This document shows, one piece after another, positions 50,823-60,898 of a DNA stretch of 64,000 nucleotides; position 1 is the first letter of the stretch, and each line of letters begins with the position of its first letter. Under the pieces are notes generated by a model. It searched no databases, was not told the DNA's origin, and worked only from the letters and a program-made list of their open reading frames with translations. Origin of the DNA: Vibrio neptunius (GTDB lineage: Bacteria > Pseudomonadota > Gammaproteobacteria > Enterobacterales > Vibrionaceae); assembly GCF_000967495.1 (NCBI RefSeq), contig NZ_JXXU01000043.1, positions 62,001 through 126,000 on the forward strand, in the 5' to 3' direction. A program made the position numbers and the translations under genes.

Positions 50823-53699
50823 CTAGAATGAAATCCTCAGGTGCTCTTTGATGGTTTGAATATGCGTTTCTCTTTCGACAGGAACGATTTGCTGAGGCGT
50901 TAAGAACATCTCAGCGTATTTCTGATCAATTTCGTATTCTAAGAAGAGTAAGTAAAGCTTAGGATCGATATGACCTGAAGTGGCCATGTGGGTCATGATG
51001 TTAAGTGATTCCTCTAGGTTCTTCGCTTTTTTATAAGGTCTGTCACTGGAAGTGAGTGCTTCAAATATATCCGCAATGGCCATAACTCTGGCCGGGATAG
51101 AAAGTTGGTCTTCATTCAACCCTCTTGGGTACCCTTTACCATCCAAGCGTTCATGGTGTCCACCTGCAATTTCTGGGATATTTTTCAAATGTTCAGGGTA
51201 AGGAAGGCAGCCAAGCATCGCAATCGTCTGGATGATGTGATCGTTGATGATGAAGCGTTCTTCATCATTCAGGGTTCCGTAGCGAATGGAGAGGTTGTAT
51301 AGTTCGCCACGATTGTATTTGAGGTCGCTTGGTTGCAGCACGAAACTCTCTTTCCAGACATCTTGTGGGCTTTCGCCCTGTTCCCATGGTATTTGGTGGA
51401 CTTGTTTGTCGCTCAGTAAAGGCTCCATTACGGGCAATGTTTCAGTTCTACCAGCGCGTTGTTTTTCTACCCAAGATACACCAGCTTGATCATCCAAAGT
51501 TCTCTTCCACTGTCTTTTTGCTATGTTATTGAGCCGTTCAATGGCAGATTGTTCCATTTGCTCACTACCGATATTACACAGAGCGATAAACTGAAATTCT
51601 TCATCTAACGTTTTGTGTGTGTCTTGCAGGGTGCGTTTTAATTCGGGCGCGCTACCTCCTTGGTAAAGCCCTTGCCAGTATTCCACTTCAGCTTGTGCTT
51701 TGAGCAATTCAAAACGCATTCGGACTTCATGGATGCGATCGTAAATGGTTTCTAGTTTTGTTGCTTTATCTATCACGTATTCCGGTGTGGTTATCTTGCC
51801 ACAGTCGTGCAGCCATGCCGCTAGGTGAAGTTCTTCCCACTTTTCCTTGTTCATCTTAAACTGAGGGAAGTGGATGTTGTCATCTTGTGCGACCTGAGTG
51901 AGCATTTTTGTTAATTCAGGTACACGTTGGCAATGGCTACCTGTGTAGGGGGATTTAGTATCTATTGCGGAAGCCATCAATTCGATGAATGCGTTTAGCA
52001 TATCTTTTTGTTGCTGCATCTGATCGATGTTTTCTTTGGCGATTTCAGCAAAGCTCAGCAGTTCTTTGAGGAAGGCATGTTTGTCGCATTGTCCTTTAGT
52101 GATGTTTCGTTCATACCCAAGCAGTAAAATACCAACTAAACGTTTTTCTTTGTTGAGTAGTGGGAAAAAGTAGACGTCAGAATTATAGAAACGTTCTTTA
52201 TATCGGTTGAGGACATTGTCACTTCGATTGAGGTGTACAATCTCACCTCGGTGTAAGTCGGTTTTTAACCAAGCCGTTTCAGACAGGAATTCATTTAACT
52301 CGATTTTAAATGGAATAATGGCATGGTTTGCCGAAACTTCAAACGCATTCTGCTTTTCTGCATACGTATAGAGAACGATGGTCTCTGCTTTCGTGACAAG
52401 GTAACTTTGATGGGTGATGGTTTTGGCTAAAACAGAAAAGTCCTGATTGCTGGCTGTCTCTCGCAATAACCTCAGTAAGTCGTGCAATGTGTGTTCCATG
52501 AGTTCGATCGATTCGGTCAAATTAGCGACTTCTCTGATGGCACTCCTGGGGTAACGAGTTTTCTTAAAATCAAAGCGCGTGATGTTATCAGTCAATAATA
52601 CCAAGTTGTGCAAAGGGGTGGCGAGTTTGTTAGCGACAAGCCAAACGACCAAAAAGCTCAGTGCCAGCATAACAATGGCTACTATGATTTGCCTGTCCCG
52701 CATCGACAGTAGATTTACTAATAGATCGTCTTGTGGTGTCGCCTCCGCGAGTAAAAGGCGCACATGCTCGTTAAGGACAACGGGGGTTAGCGTTACCGAC
52801 CAGTCTTGACCCTCTTGGACAAAAGCTTCGTAAAGTGTTTGGCTACTATGCCGGTTGAGGATTGGTGCGAATAAGCTCTGTTCAAGCTGTTGCCGTATTT
52901 GGCCGTTTTCTTGAGTTAAGTCAATACTAGCTTGATGCTGAGCTAGAACCCTAAACTGGTTATCAAACAGAACCAATTTGGTATTGTTGGAGAAGCCAAT
53001 TTCACCAATCTGCTCAGATAGTGAAGACAAAGTGAAATCTGCCGCAACGACTTTTCCTCCATCCGAGGAGCGGCGAGATAAAGTCACCCCGTTGGTTTTT
53101 AGAAAGTAAAAAAAGTAGGGTTCAGTCAGTCGTATATCACCATCAGGGTCGGCATTCACAAACCAAGGCCTGACCCTTGGATCAAATTCATTATCATTGG
53201 TTTTTTTGTAGCCGACGCGCTGATGGTTTCCATCCAGGTAGTGGAACTCATTGAAACCGTCAGTTTTGGTGAAGTTGATCATCATGCTTGCTTTGGGCGG
53301 TGCGCCAAATCTCTTGCGTGACTTATTGTCACGCAGTGGACGAATCATAGTGAACTCACCCTCTTCGTTAGCGTAGAAAAGTGCAACAAGCCCCTGATTT
53401 CTTTGGAAAATAAGTTCTAATGATGAAAGGAACTGCTCCGCCTTGTCAGGGGCTTGGCGTTCACTGATGATGGAGCTAAGTGCCATGAAATCGAGCGTAG
53501 TGAGGATGGGTCCCGTACTTACTTTGAACGTCGACTCTAATTTACGACTATTTTCGCTGCTCAGCTCTTTGGCACTGACGGTAAGCAACTGTTGTGAGTG
53601 GTGATAGCTTATCGCAATGAGTACCGCACCAACCAAAGAGGTCAGTGCCAGAAACAAGCTCGTAATATGGATGCTCAACGAATAGTGACGTTTCTTCAT
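50823..53699 (-). CDS. HD-GYP-domain phosphodiesterase with Cache-type sensor
   Basis: 958 residues. First membrane segment about 10-30, a periplasmic sensor of about 300 residues (contains PRVRPWFVNAD, typical of Cache domains), second segment about 336-358, a HAMP-like linker, then a GAF-like region about 415-560. The HD-GYP domain has HDCGK near residue 631 and HHERLDGKGYPRG near 855. HD-GYP enzymes degrade cyclic di-GMP and related dinucleotides. The gap between HD and GYP is much longer than usual, with a helical insertion of about 160 residues. Confidence 0.92.
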   Translation of the reverse strand: MKKRHYSLSIHITSLFLALTSLVGAVLIAISYHHSQQLLTVSAKELSSENSRKLESTFKVSTGPILTTLDFMALSSIISERQAPDKAEQFLSSLELIFQRNQGLVALFYANEEGEFTMIRPLRDNKSRKRFGAPPKASMMINFTKTDGFNEFHYLDGNHQRVGYKKTNDNEFDPRVRPWFVNADPDGDIRLTEPYFFYFLKTNGVTLSRRSSDGGKVVAADFTLSSLSEQIGEIGFSNNTKLVLFDNQFRVLAQHQASIDLTQENGQIRQQLEQSLFAPILNRHSSQTLYEAFVQEGQDWSVTLTPVVLNEHVRLLLAEATPQDDLLVNLLSMRDRQIIVAIVMLALSFLVVWLVANKLATPLHNLVLLTDNITRFDFKKTRYPRSAIREVANLTESIELMEHTLHDLLRLLRETASNQDFSVLAKTITHQSYLVTKAETIVLYTYAEKQNAFEVSANHAIIPFKIELNEFLSETAWLKTDLHRGEIVHLNRSDNVLNRYKERFYNSDVYFFPLLNKEKRLVGILLLGYERNITKGQCDKHAFLKELLSFAEIAKENIDQMQQQKDMLNAFIELMASAIDTKSPYTGSHCQRVPELTKMLTQVAQDDNIHFPQFKMNKEKWEELHLAAWLHDCGKITTPEYVIDKATKLETIYDRIHEVRMRFELLKAQAEVEYWQGLYQGGSAPELKRTLQDTHKTLDEEFQFIALCNIGSEQMEQSAIERLNNIAKRQWKRTLDDQAGVSWVEKQRAGRTETLPVMEPLLSDKQVHQIPWEQGESPQDVWKESFVLQPSDLKYNRGELYNLSIRYGTLNDEERFIINDHIIQTIAMLGCLPYPEHLKNIPEIAGGHHERLDGKGYPRGLNEDQLSIPARVMAIADIFEALTSSDRPYKKAKNLEESLNIMTHMATSGHIDPKLYLLFLEYEIDQKYAEMFLTPQQIVPVERETHIQTIKEHLRISF

Positions 53700-53865
53700 T
53701 TCATGCCCACTAGTGAGATACTTACTAAGTATTGGTCAATATATGAATCATGCAAAAGTTGTGGTGGAATGTATGGCGGCTGAGTTGATAGTTAGCGGAT
53801 TTATAAAGGAATAGGTCATTGAATCGACTATAATTATTAGAGGTATCGTAAAGGGAATGAACAGG

Positions 53866-54315
53866 ATGTTGACTTTAAACTATCAGATCGAAGTGGCGTC
53901 AACGCCAGAAATCATCTGGAAAGTGCTCACTGAACTAGAACTGTACTCACAATGGGCAACTGCCTTTTCACCTCAGTCTCAGTTTGAAGGTGAGTGGTTA
54001 GAAGGGAATCATATCGCTTTTTTTGATCCCGAACTCGGTGGAACAAGGGCGCTTGTTGACCGGATAGAAAAGCACAAAGTGATTGAATATCATCATATTG
54101 CTATTTTTAACCCAGAACATATTCAAGACATAGATAGTGATGCAGCACAAAAGTGGATAGGCAGTAAAGAAAGCTATCAGATTACCCCTCTGGAAAACTC
54201 AGTTTTGCTTAAAGTGACAATTGAAACTCATCCAGATTTTGTCAGCATGTTTAATGTTGGATGGGGGAAAGCGTTGCCTATGATCAAAGTAATCTGCGAG
54301 CAACAGAATCCGTAA
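53866..54315 (+). CDS. SRPBCC-fold protein, unknown ligand
   Basis: 149 residues from ATG 53866 (AAAGGG 8-9 nt upstream; ATG 53857 overlaps that site). The pattern YQIEVASTPEIIWKVLTELELYSQWATAFSP ... DPELGGTRALVDRI is typical of polyketide-cyclase/START-like proteins that bind hydrophobic ligands. Cytoplasmic. Ligand unknown. It is 50 bp upstream of the PHP phosphatase gene, so the two may be co-transcribed. Confidence 0.75.
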   Translation: MLTLNYQIEVASTPEIIWKVLTELELYSQWATAFSPQSQFEGEWLEGNHIAFFDPELGGTRALVDRIEKHKVIEYHHIAIFNPEHIQDIDSDAAQKWIGSKESYQITPLENSVLLKVTIETHPDFVSMFNVGWGKALPMIKVICEQQNP

Positions 54316-54365
54316 ATGGTTAACATTATGGCTGGACGACGTTGAAATTGAGGTAAATTGTCTTT

Positions 54366-55109
54366 ATGAAGCTTGTTGTTGATACTCATACCCATACTTA
54401 TGCCAGTGGCCATGCTTATAGTACGCTTATTGAGAATGCTAAGCTGGCAAAAATGAACGGTCTGGAGATGTTTTGTACCACTGATCACGCAGAATCTATG
54501 CCCGGTGCGCCGCATTACTGGTTTTTTTCAAACCAACGGGTTTTGCCTCGATTTATTGAAGGTGTTGCTGTGATTCGGGGGATTGAATCCAATATACTCA
54601 ATATTCAGGGTGAAGTGGATATTCATCCCTCGTCACAAAAAAACCTTGATTGGGCAATCGCTAGTTTCCATGAAGCAGTATTTCGTCCTGCGAGTGAAAA
54701 AGAACACACTGAAGCGCTTATCAATACCATACGCAGTGGTCGAATCGATGCGCTGGGCCACTTGGGCAACCCAAACTTCGATTTTGACTATCAATCGGTT
54801 CTTGCGTGTGCCAAAGATAATAACGTTGCCATCGAAATTAATAACACCACATTAAAAGGTAATAGCAGGGTGGGGAGTATTGAACGCTGCTATGAGATTG
54901 CACAAATCGGCAAGGAATTGGGCGTGTACTTTACCACAGGGAGTGATGCACATTTTTGTCATGAGGTCGGTAACCTTAGTTTGGTGTCCAAGCTGATGGA
55001 TGATGTTGGCATCGACAGTGCTCAGGTTATCACGTATTCTGTTCGTCAATTCCTTGATTTTCTTGAACTGCGTGGTCGAGTCCCTATCGAGGAGTACATC
55101 AATTTATAA
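54366..55109 (+). CDS. PHP-domain phosphatase (YcdX-like)
   Basis: 247 residues. Metal-binding motifs: VDTHTHTYASGHAYST at the N-terminus, CTTDHAESM, then GIESNIL and TTGSDAHFCHEVGN. This is the YcdX/PHP phosphatase group with three metal ions. E. coli YcdX affects swarming, but the physiological substrate is unsettled. GAGG lies about 11 nt before ATG 54366. Cytoplasmic. Confidence 0.9.
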   Translation: MKLVVDTHTHTYASGHAYSTLIENAKLAKMNGLEMFCTTDHAESMPGAPHYWFFSNQRVLPRFIEGVAVIRGIESNILNIQGEVDIHPSSQKNLDWAIASFHEAVFRPASEKEHTEALINTIRSGRIDALGHLGNPNFDFDYQSVLACAKDNNVAIEINNTTLKGNSRVGSIERCYEIAQIGKELGVYFTTGSDAHFCHEVGNLSLVSKLMDDVGIDSAQVITYSVRQFLDFLELRGRVPIEEYINL

Positions 55110-55188
55110 GTTGAAACAATTTCTATCTCAAGTGTGTTGAATGAATTCAGTACACTTATCTCTACTATTTCAAGATAAGAACAAGACA

Positions 55189-55572
55189 ATGAAACAGTTA
55201 ATTCCGGCTCTGGTACTGATGGTATCAGCACAGGCCTTTGCGTCAGATTTCGATCTGAAGGCAACAATGAAGCAAATGAAAGTTGAATTTAAACACGCTG
55301 CTGAAGCGACTGAAATTACGGATATGAAAGCAGCAGTATCTAACCTGTCAAACCTCGTTGAACAATCGAAGCGTGGAGATTACCCACCAGAAAAGTTTGA
55401 TACCTATCTTGAAGGTTTTAATAAGCTTTCAGGTGCTTTGGAGCAGATAGAAGCTGAATTGGATGCGGGTGATATGGCATCAGCGAAAGAATCCCTTCGT
55501 GAGGTCGATGATCTTCGCATTGAATATCACGATAAACGTAACCCAAGTATCTGGAGTAAATTATTCGGCTAA
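55189..55572 (+). CDS. Cytochrome b562-like periplasmic protein
   Basis: 127 residues from ATG 55189; signal peptide about 1-18 (SAQAFAS). A four-helix bundle pattern like E. coli cytochrome b562. The Met ligand aligns in LKATMKQMK near the mature N-terminus and the His ligand in LRIEYHDKR near the C-terminus, so heme binding is likely. No CxxCH motif. Its end overlaps the convergent uhpC end by 4 bp. Confidence 0.82.
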   Translation: MKQLIPALVLMVSAQAFASDFDLKATMKQMKVEFKHAAEATEITDMKAAVSNLSNLVEQSKRGDYPPEKFDTYLEGFNKLSGALEQIEAELDAGDMASAKESLREVDDLRIEYHDKRNPSIWSKLFG

Positions 55573-56888
55573 CTTAATGTTTTATTTGGACTGTTACCAA
55601 ATTGTGCCTGTAAGAAAGGTAGGAGTAACAGTCCGATAACGGCAGCACAGATCGAGATGGTGACGAAGAAACCAGTCCAGTGAAATTGTTCCATTATCAT
55701 GGCCATAGGGTATCCAGCCAGTGCTGCTCCCATATAAGCAAATAGCCCAACGAAGCCTGTTGCAGCACCTGCTGAGTCTTTGTGCGAACATTCTGCCGCA
55801 GCCATACCAATCAGCATTTGGGGACCAAATACAAAGAATCCAATCACAAAAAAGCCTGCCGCTTGAAACGCAAAATTAGTCACTGGCATTAGCCACAAAG
55901 CGGCGACTGACAAAAAGACTCCCATCGCAAAAATCAGGTTCATCGGGCCACGATTTCCACCGAATAACTTGTCTGAGCCCCAACCAGCCACCAGAGAGCC
56001 GATAAAACCGCCGATTTCAAACAAGGACAAAGCAGCATTTGCGTTGATCAAATCGAAGTTATGTTGTTCAGTAAGGTAAAGGTTACCCCAATCATTCACC
56101 GCTGTTCGTACGATGTAAACCAGCACATAGCTAAACGCAAGCAACCAAATGTATTTGTTGTTCAGGACATAGGTACGCAATATTTGGTGAGATTTGAGGC
56201 CAATACCATCGTTCTCTTGTGCCAGCTCCAGCTTGTCGTTTTTCCATCGACCTATGGTGGGTAACCCCATGGTGATAGGTTTGTCTCTGAGTCTCCAACA
56301 AAGGAAAAGTCCGATGATGACACCAATCACCCCAGGGACAATAAAACCTTCTCGCCAGCTGTAATGCAGGACCATGTAACCGACCACAAGAGGGATTAAC
56401 GCGCCACCAACGTTATGAGCGGTATTCCAGATTGCCCAAAAGAAACCACGTTCTGAGCGTGAATACCATGTAGTCAGCAGCTTTGAACAGGAAGGCCACC
56501 CCCAACCCTGAAACCAAGCATTCAGAACCCAAAGTGTGAAAAGTGCATAGAGTGAACTGGATAAACCGAACAGAATGTTAATGATGCCAGTTGCAATTAA
56601 ACCAAGTCCCATGAAATAGCGAGGATTGGAGCGATCCGAGACGATTCCGGAAATAAATTTAGATAAACCGTAGGTCAAATAGAAGAAGGTGCCCATTAAA
56701 CCTATGTCACCTTTGTCTAAACCTAGGTCTGTGATCAAAGCGGGCGTGGCGTAATTGAATGTCTTACGGGTAAAGTAAAAACCAGCATAGCCGATATACA
56801 TGCCGACCATGATGTGCAGTCGCCAGTAATGGTAAGTTGAATTTACTTCTTGGGAACTGCGATTAGGCGCATCGATAAAATCGGACAT
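55569..56888 (-). CDS. uhpC: Glucose-6-phosphate sensor membrane protein UhpC
   Basis: 439 residues, 12 membrane segments, MFS organophosphate group. N-terminal YAGFYFTRKTFNYATPAL and the RSERGFFWAIWNTAHNVGGALIP motif match UhpC, which senses external glucose 6-phosphate and signals through UhpB. It is 10 bp after uhpB on the same strand. Confidence 0.94.
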   Translation of the reverse strand: MSDFIDAPNRSSQEVNSTYHYWRLHIMVGMYIGYAGFYFTRKTFNYATPALITDLGLDKGDIGLMGTFFYLTYGLSKFISGIVSDRSNPRYFMGLGLIATGIINILFGLSSSLYALFTLWVLNAWFQGWGWPSCSKLLTTWYSRSERGFFWAIWNTAHNVGGALIPLVVGYMVLHYSWREGFIVPGVIGVIIGLFLCWRLRDKPITMGLPTIGRWKNDKLELAQENDGIGLKSHQILRTYVLNNKYIWLLAFSYVLVYIVRTAVNDWGNLYLTEQHNFDLINANAALSLFEIGGFIGSLVAGWGSDKLFGGNRGPMNLIFAMGVFLSVAALWLMPVTNFAFQAAGFFVIGFFVFGPQMLIGMAAAECSHKDSAGAATGFVGLFAYMGAALAGYPMAMIMEQFHWTGFFVTISICAAVIGLLLLPFLQAQFGNSPNKTLS

Positions 56889-56898
56889 ATGCTACACC

Positions 56899-58410
56899 TC
56901 AAATCCCTGGTAGCTCGACATGAATAGCAGTTCCATGCTGCTCTGACTCATGCTGGCTATAGCTGCGAATGTTAAACTTGCCACCGAGTGCTTGCACTCG
57001 CTCTTGCATACCTTTTAAGCCAAAGCCTTTTTGGCTGTCCTGCAGTTTGAATCCAATGCCGTTATCTTGAATGTTCAGCTCGACGTTCTCACCCAGCTTG
57101 ATATCTATTTCTAAACAGCTTGCCTGAGCGTACTTTTTCGCATTGTTGAGGGCTTCTTGACATATTCGATACAAAGTGGCGCTGGTCGCATCGCTAAGCG
57201 CTGATAAATCCTTGCCTTGCAGCTGGAATGTGACATCAACGCCTTGCTGCTCAAATTCCATTTCACGAACCAACTGCTTGAGTGCGTCGATCAGGTCAAG
57301 GTCGTCTAGTGCTTTGGGTCTGAGCCGAGTCAAGAGCCCTTTGGTCGTGTCATAAACGTTCAGCGATAGAGATTCGATAGTGGAGGCGCAATTAGCGCTC
57401 ATCTCTGAGTTTTCAACGCGCTTAATGATGCTAGCTTGAGTGCGGATGGCAGTAATATTCTGTCCAATTTCGTCGTGTAGCTCGCGTGCGACTTCTTGAC
57501 GGACGGATTCCTCGGCTTTCACCAATTGACGTGACAAGTTTTGGTTGCGGCTTAGCTCGAAGCGTAACTTTTGATTTAGATCTCGCTGACGTTGAACTGC
57601 CATACCGAGCAATATTCCTGTTAGGGTTTGCGCGGTAATGGACAGCAGAAGGTCGGTGATTTCAATTTGAGAAACCCCACTGCGTGCTGCGATCAAAGCA
57701 ATACTATTAAGCAACGTACCAAGCATAGCGCCTTGCCAGCCGTAGCGATAAGCGAGCAGAACAATTGGGATAGCCAGGCAGAATGGCGCAAAGCGGCGCA
57801 ATTCGTCGGGAAGCCCAACTTGCATGGCTATGCTGACAGAGAATAGAGCGACAAATAGAATAATCGGCTTGATCTTGAACTGAATTGGTTGAGTGATTAC
57901 GTTGGAAGTGAGTGGTAGCCAGGTACTCTGAAACAAGTAGTTCCAGACAAGGTAACACGTTGGTACTAGCATAAGCCCCCCAGTGATACTGACCAACCAT
58001 ACTAAGCTCAGTGGGTCTGCGTGGCTACTTACGGCTGCAACGTTGATCAATGACGTCACTATGATTGCAGAGGCTTGCACTATTAAGCGCTGAGATTGGC
58101 TACCATAGTTGAAACGCATAGCCAATGCTGTAACGGGAATGCTGGCCATACTGGCAGCTATCACGGTGAGCCATTGAGGTTGCTCCAATAGTAACGCGAG
58201 GCAGACAGTGAGTAGCCATTCTGCCGTGTAGATCGCGGGCCAGTGTTTTTTGGCGGTGTGTAATGTTACGCCCAATCTAAGAGCGAAGGGAAAAAAGAGT
58301 ATCGCTAACTCGGCGTCATTGACAAAGTAATAGGAAATGACCCAAAGACAAAACCAGCTACATAGGGTGATAAACCAAGCACAAGCAGAAGTGATTAGAT
58401 AGTTACGCAT
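56899..58410 (-). CDS. uhpB: Sensor histidine kinase UhpB
   Basis: 503 residues. About eight N-terminal membrane segments (MASE1-like), then a HisKA_3 region ARELHDEIGQNITAIRTQA with the phosphorylated His, and a HATPase domain with NALNNAKKYAQ and DNGIGF. It controls UhpA phosphorylation with UhpC. Its ATG overlaps the uhpA stop by one base (TGATG), so translation is coupled. Confidence 0.95.
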   Translation of the reverse strand: MRNYLITSACAWFITLCSWFCLWVISYYFVNDAELAILFFPFALRLGVTLHTAKKHWPAIYTAEWLLTVCLALLLEQPQWLTVIAASMASIPVTALAMRFNYGSQSQRLIVQASAIIVTSLINVAAVSSHADPLSLVWLVSITGGLMLVPTCYLVWNYLFQSTWLPLTSNVITQPIQFKIKPIILFVALFSVSIAMQVGLPDELRRFAPFCLAIPIVLLAYRYGWQGAMLGTLLNSIALIAARSGVSQIEITDLLLSITAQTLTGILLGMAVQRQRDLNQKLRFELSRNQNLSRQLVKAEESVRQEVARELHDEIGQNITAIRTQASIIKRVENSEMSANCASTIESLSLNVYDTTKGLLTRLRPKALDDLDLIDALKQLVREMEFEQQGVDVTFQLQGKDLSALSDATSATLYRICQEALNNAKKYAQASCLEIDIKLGENVELNIQDNGIGFKLQDSQKGFGLKGMQERVQALGGKFNIRSYSQHESEQHGTAIHVELPGI

Positions 58411-59021
58411 CAGAGCGGAATTTCCTGACTGAACAGCTTAGCCAGTTCAACGTTGTTTTTGACCGCGAGTTTATCCATAGCGTTGGCGCGATGGACATGA
58501 ACCGTCTTATGGCTCAAGCCGAGTTGATTGGCTACTAGCTTGACATCCATACCTGCTGCGAGCAATTCACAGACTTGCTTTTCTCGTTTGGTTAGCTGGC
58601 TCAATGCAGCGGTTGTTGCTTTAGGCGAGGCTAATTTCAATGCGATTTCTGGTGTTAAATAACAGCCTCCAGTGGCCGCTGTTCGCACCGCTTGAACCAG
58701 CTCGTCGGGGCTGCATCTTTTCGTTAAATAACCAAGAGCCCCGGCTTCCAGCGCTTTTTCAACCATTGCAGGAGAGTCATGGACACTTAGCATCACGCAG
58801 GCGATCCCTGAAGGGATAGACTCTAGTAGAGTGAGGCCACTTTCATCTGGCATAGAGATATCGACAATACACACATGAGCGTCACTGCCGGGCAAGCCTT
58901 GTTTGGCATCGGACACAGAGCTGAATTCCCCCACGATGTTAATGTCACTTTCCAAGCTTAGCAGCTGGGCAAAACCGGATCGAACGATGATGTGATCATC
59001 AACGAGAGCAACATTTATCAT
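58410..59021 (-). CDS. uhpA: Response regulator UhpA
   Basis: 203 residues. Receiver domain about 1-120 with VALVDDH and the phospho-acceptor Asp in CIVDISMPD; C-terminal LuxR-type helix-turn-helix (LTKREKQVCELLAAGM ... LSHKTVHVHRANAM). It activates uhpT transcription when phosphorylated. It lies between uhpT and uhpB on the same strand, after a hairpin downstream of uhpT. Confidence 0.95.
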   Translation of the reverse strand: MINVALVDDHIIVRSGFAQLLSLESDINIVGEFSSVSDAKQGLPGSDAHVCIVDISMPDESGLTLLESIPSGIACVMLSVHDSPAMVEKALEAGALGYLTKRCSPDELVQAVRTAATGGCYLTPEIALKLASPKATTAALSQLTKREKQVCELLAAGMDVKLVANQLGLSHKTVHVHRANAMDKLAVKNNVELAKLFSQEIPL

Positions 59022-59097
59022 GGCAATTATCCAAGCAAGGTAGAATCAGGGGTAAGTTACCGTTAAGTTTGCCAATAGGCAAATAGCGTTTGGAACT

Positions 59098-59156
59098 AAA
59101 AAAGCGCTATCTATATCTCTCTGAATCAGGCAAAGCAGAGAGTATTAGATAGCGCT
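59098..59156 (-). terminator. Large hairpin between uhpT and uhpA
   Basis: AGCGCTATCTA (59103-59113) pairs with TAGATAGCGCT (59146-59156), with more pairing inside (TCTCTCTG with CAGAGAG). A-run 59098-59103 gives a T-run on the minus strand. Partial readthrough into uhpABC is possible. Confidence 0.8.
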
Positions 59157-59166
59157 AAGGGGGGTA

Positions 59167-60558
59167 TTAAGCGTTGACTTGAGCGAGCTGCTTTTTAGCT
59201 TTACGAATTTTCTTCTCTTCAGCTATCGCTACGAAAGCAAGTAAGCCGATACAGATAGCTGCAGAAGTATCCAGAGCAGCAAAAGTACCTTGCCAACCCG
59301 TCAGACCAAAAATAGGTGTACCATCTGCAATCATACCCAGTCCAAGTTTCGCGAAACTATCGCCGATAAGATACGCAAACGTCCCTTTAACGCCGTCAGC
59401 GACACTGATTGCTTTCTTCGGTACAAAGCCAACAGCTGCTACACCTATCAGTAACTGAGGACCAAAAACGAGAAAGCCTAATACAAATAGTGAAGCGAGG
59501 TACATGAACTCACTGGTGGCGTGTTGATAGAACTCAAGTGATAGGATAATCAAACCCAGTGATACACAAGCAACCAGCGCACGGCGACCGTTAGCTAAGT
59601 CTGACAAGTAACCCCACATCAATGTACCAACTAGGGCGCCTACTTCGAATAGGGTGAAACCAGAAATTGCTGTTTCTTTCGATAGACCAAGCTCTTGGTA
59701 TGCATAAACCGTTGACCATTGGTCGATACCAATGCGCACGATATAAAGGAAAATGTTGGCGAAACACAGCAGCCAGATCACTTTGTTTTTCAGGACATAT
59801 TCAACAAAGATTTCTCGCTTCGACATTTGCTGCTCTTCCGCGGCATTGTCCTCTTCGCTGACAACCTCATCGAACAGCTCTTCTACTTTACCCAAACCAT
59901 AGGCTTCTGGAGAATCGCTACCAAAGCGCATACCGATAAAACCAACAATCAGCGCGATGATAGATGGGAAAATGAACATGCCGATCACGTGACCATCGAA
60001 TAGGTAATTCGCCCCGAATAGAGCAACGCCTGCAGCGCCAGCACCGCCAACGTTGTGAGACATGTTCCACAGGCCAAGGTATGAACCGCGTTTGTTGCGT
60101 GGTGTCCACTTGGTGATGGTGGAATAGCTAGAAGGGCCGCCGGTACTCTGGAAGAAACCACTCAAAGCATAGAATGCGACCATTAGGAAAAGGCTGATAC
60201 TACCACCACCCATGCTCATACTGAAACCCAGCATAGCCAAGCCAGAGAGGATGAGCATGAAAGGCAGAAATTGTTTGGTGTTTTTGCCATCAGCGTAATA
60301 AGACACCACAGTCTTGCCTATGCCATAAGTAATCGAGAAGCCAAGACCGATCAAGCCAAGCTCTGTCATTGACAGGCCATAAGTGGAGATCATATCGTTC
60401 TGTGCAATATTAAAGTTCTTGCGGATCAGGTACATGGTCATGTAGCCAATGAATACGACAAGGTAAGATTGCAAGAAGGGTTTAAACCACATTTTACGGC
60501 GTACTTCGACTGGCAAGTCCAATGTCGGTTTACGCACTTGTTCTAGAAATTTCAACAT
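59167..60558 (-). CDS. uhpT: Hexose-phosphate antiporter UhpT
   Basis: 463 residues, 12 membrane segments. N-terminal YLIRKNFNIAQNDMISTYGL and ...WNMSHNVGGAGAAG match UhpT, which exchanges external sugar phosphates for internal phosphate. Order here is uhpT, uhpA, uhpB, uhpC in transcription, whereas in E. coli uhpT comes last. A CRP-like site lies about 190-200 bp upstream. Confidence 0.95.
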   Translation of the reverse strand: MLKFLEQVRKPTLDLPVEVRRKMWFKPFLQSYLVVFIGYMTMYLIRKNFNIAQNDMISTYGLSMTELGLIGLGFSITYGIGKTVVSYYADGKNTKQFLPFMLILSGLAMLGFSMSMGGGSISLFLMVAFYALSGFFQSTGGPSSYSTITKWTPRNKRGSYLGLWNMSHNVGGAGAAGVALFGANYLFDGHVIGMFIFPSIIALIVGFIGMRFGSDSPEAYGLGKVEELFDEVVSEEDNAAEEQQMSKREIFVEYVLKNKVIWLLCFANIFLYIVRIGIDQWSTVYAYQELGLSKETAISGFTLFEVGALVGTLMWGYLSDLANGRRALVACVSLGLIILSLEFYQHATSEFMYLASLFVLGFLVFGPQLLIGVAAVGFVPKKAISVADGVKGTFAYLIGDSFAKLGLGMIADGTPIFGLTGWQGTFAALDTSAAICIGLLAFVAIAEEKKIRKAKKQLAQVNA

Positions 60559-60745
60559 AGTGAATCCTTAGAGCCCAGCTTAGCCCTTTGGGCGAAGCAA
60601 ATAATAAATTTGGTTGACTTAGTTGATGGACAATCAGAGTTAAATCGATGGCGCTAAGTGTATTCACCGTGGTACGTTGTGGCTTGAGAGATGCTCTTAA
60701 GTGAGTTAGGAATATTTCCTAGATCGAACTAGCTAGTGAGTGTTT

Positions 60746-60761
60746 CGTGAATAACGTCACA
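60746..60761 (-). promoter_or_regulatory. CRP-like site upstream of uhpT
   Basis: CGTGAATAACGTCACA matches TGTGAnnnnnnTCACA except at the first base. CRP is known to act at E. coli uhpT. It lies in a 340-bp gap (60559-60898) with no other gene seen. Confidence 0.6.
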
Positions 60762-60898
60762 TGATTTGCTGAATGCGTTTCGGTTAGTTATTGTTCCTTT
60801 TATCGAAAAGTTATGACTAAGCTTATGTTTTGCAGCATAAATGGCTGAGTTTGTTAACTTCACGTTATATAGTGGCAGCTAATAAATCGAGAGTGATC

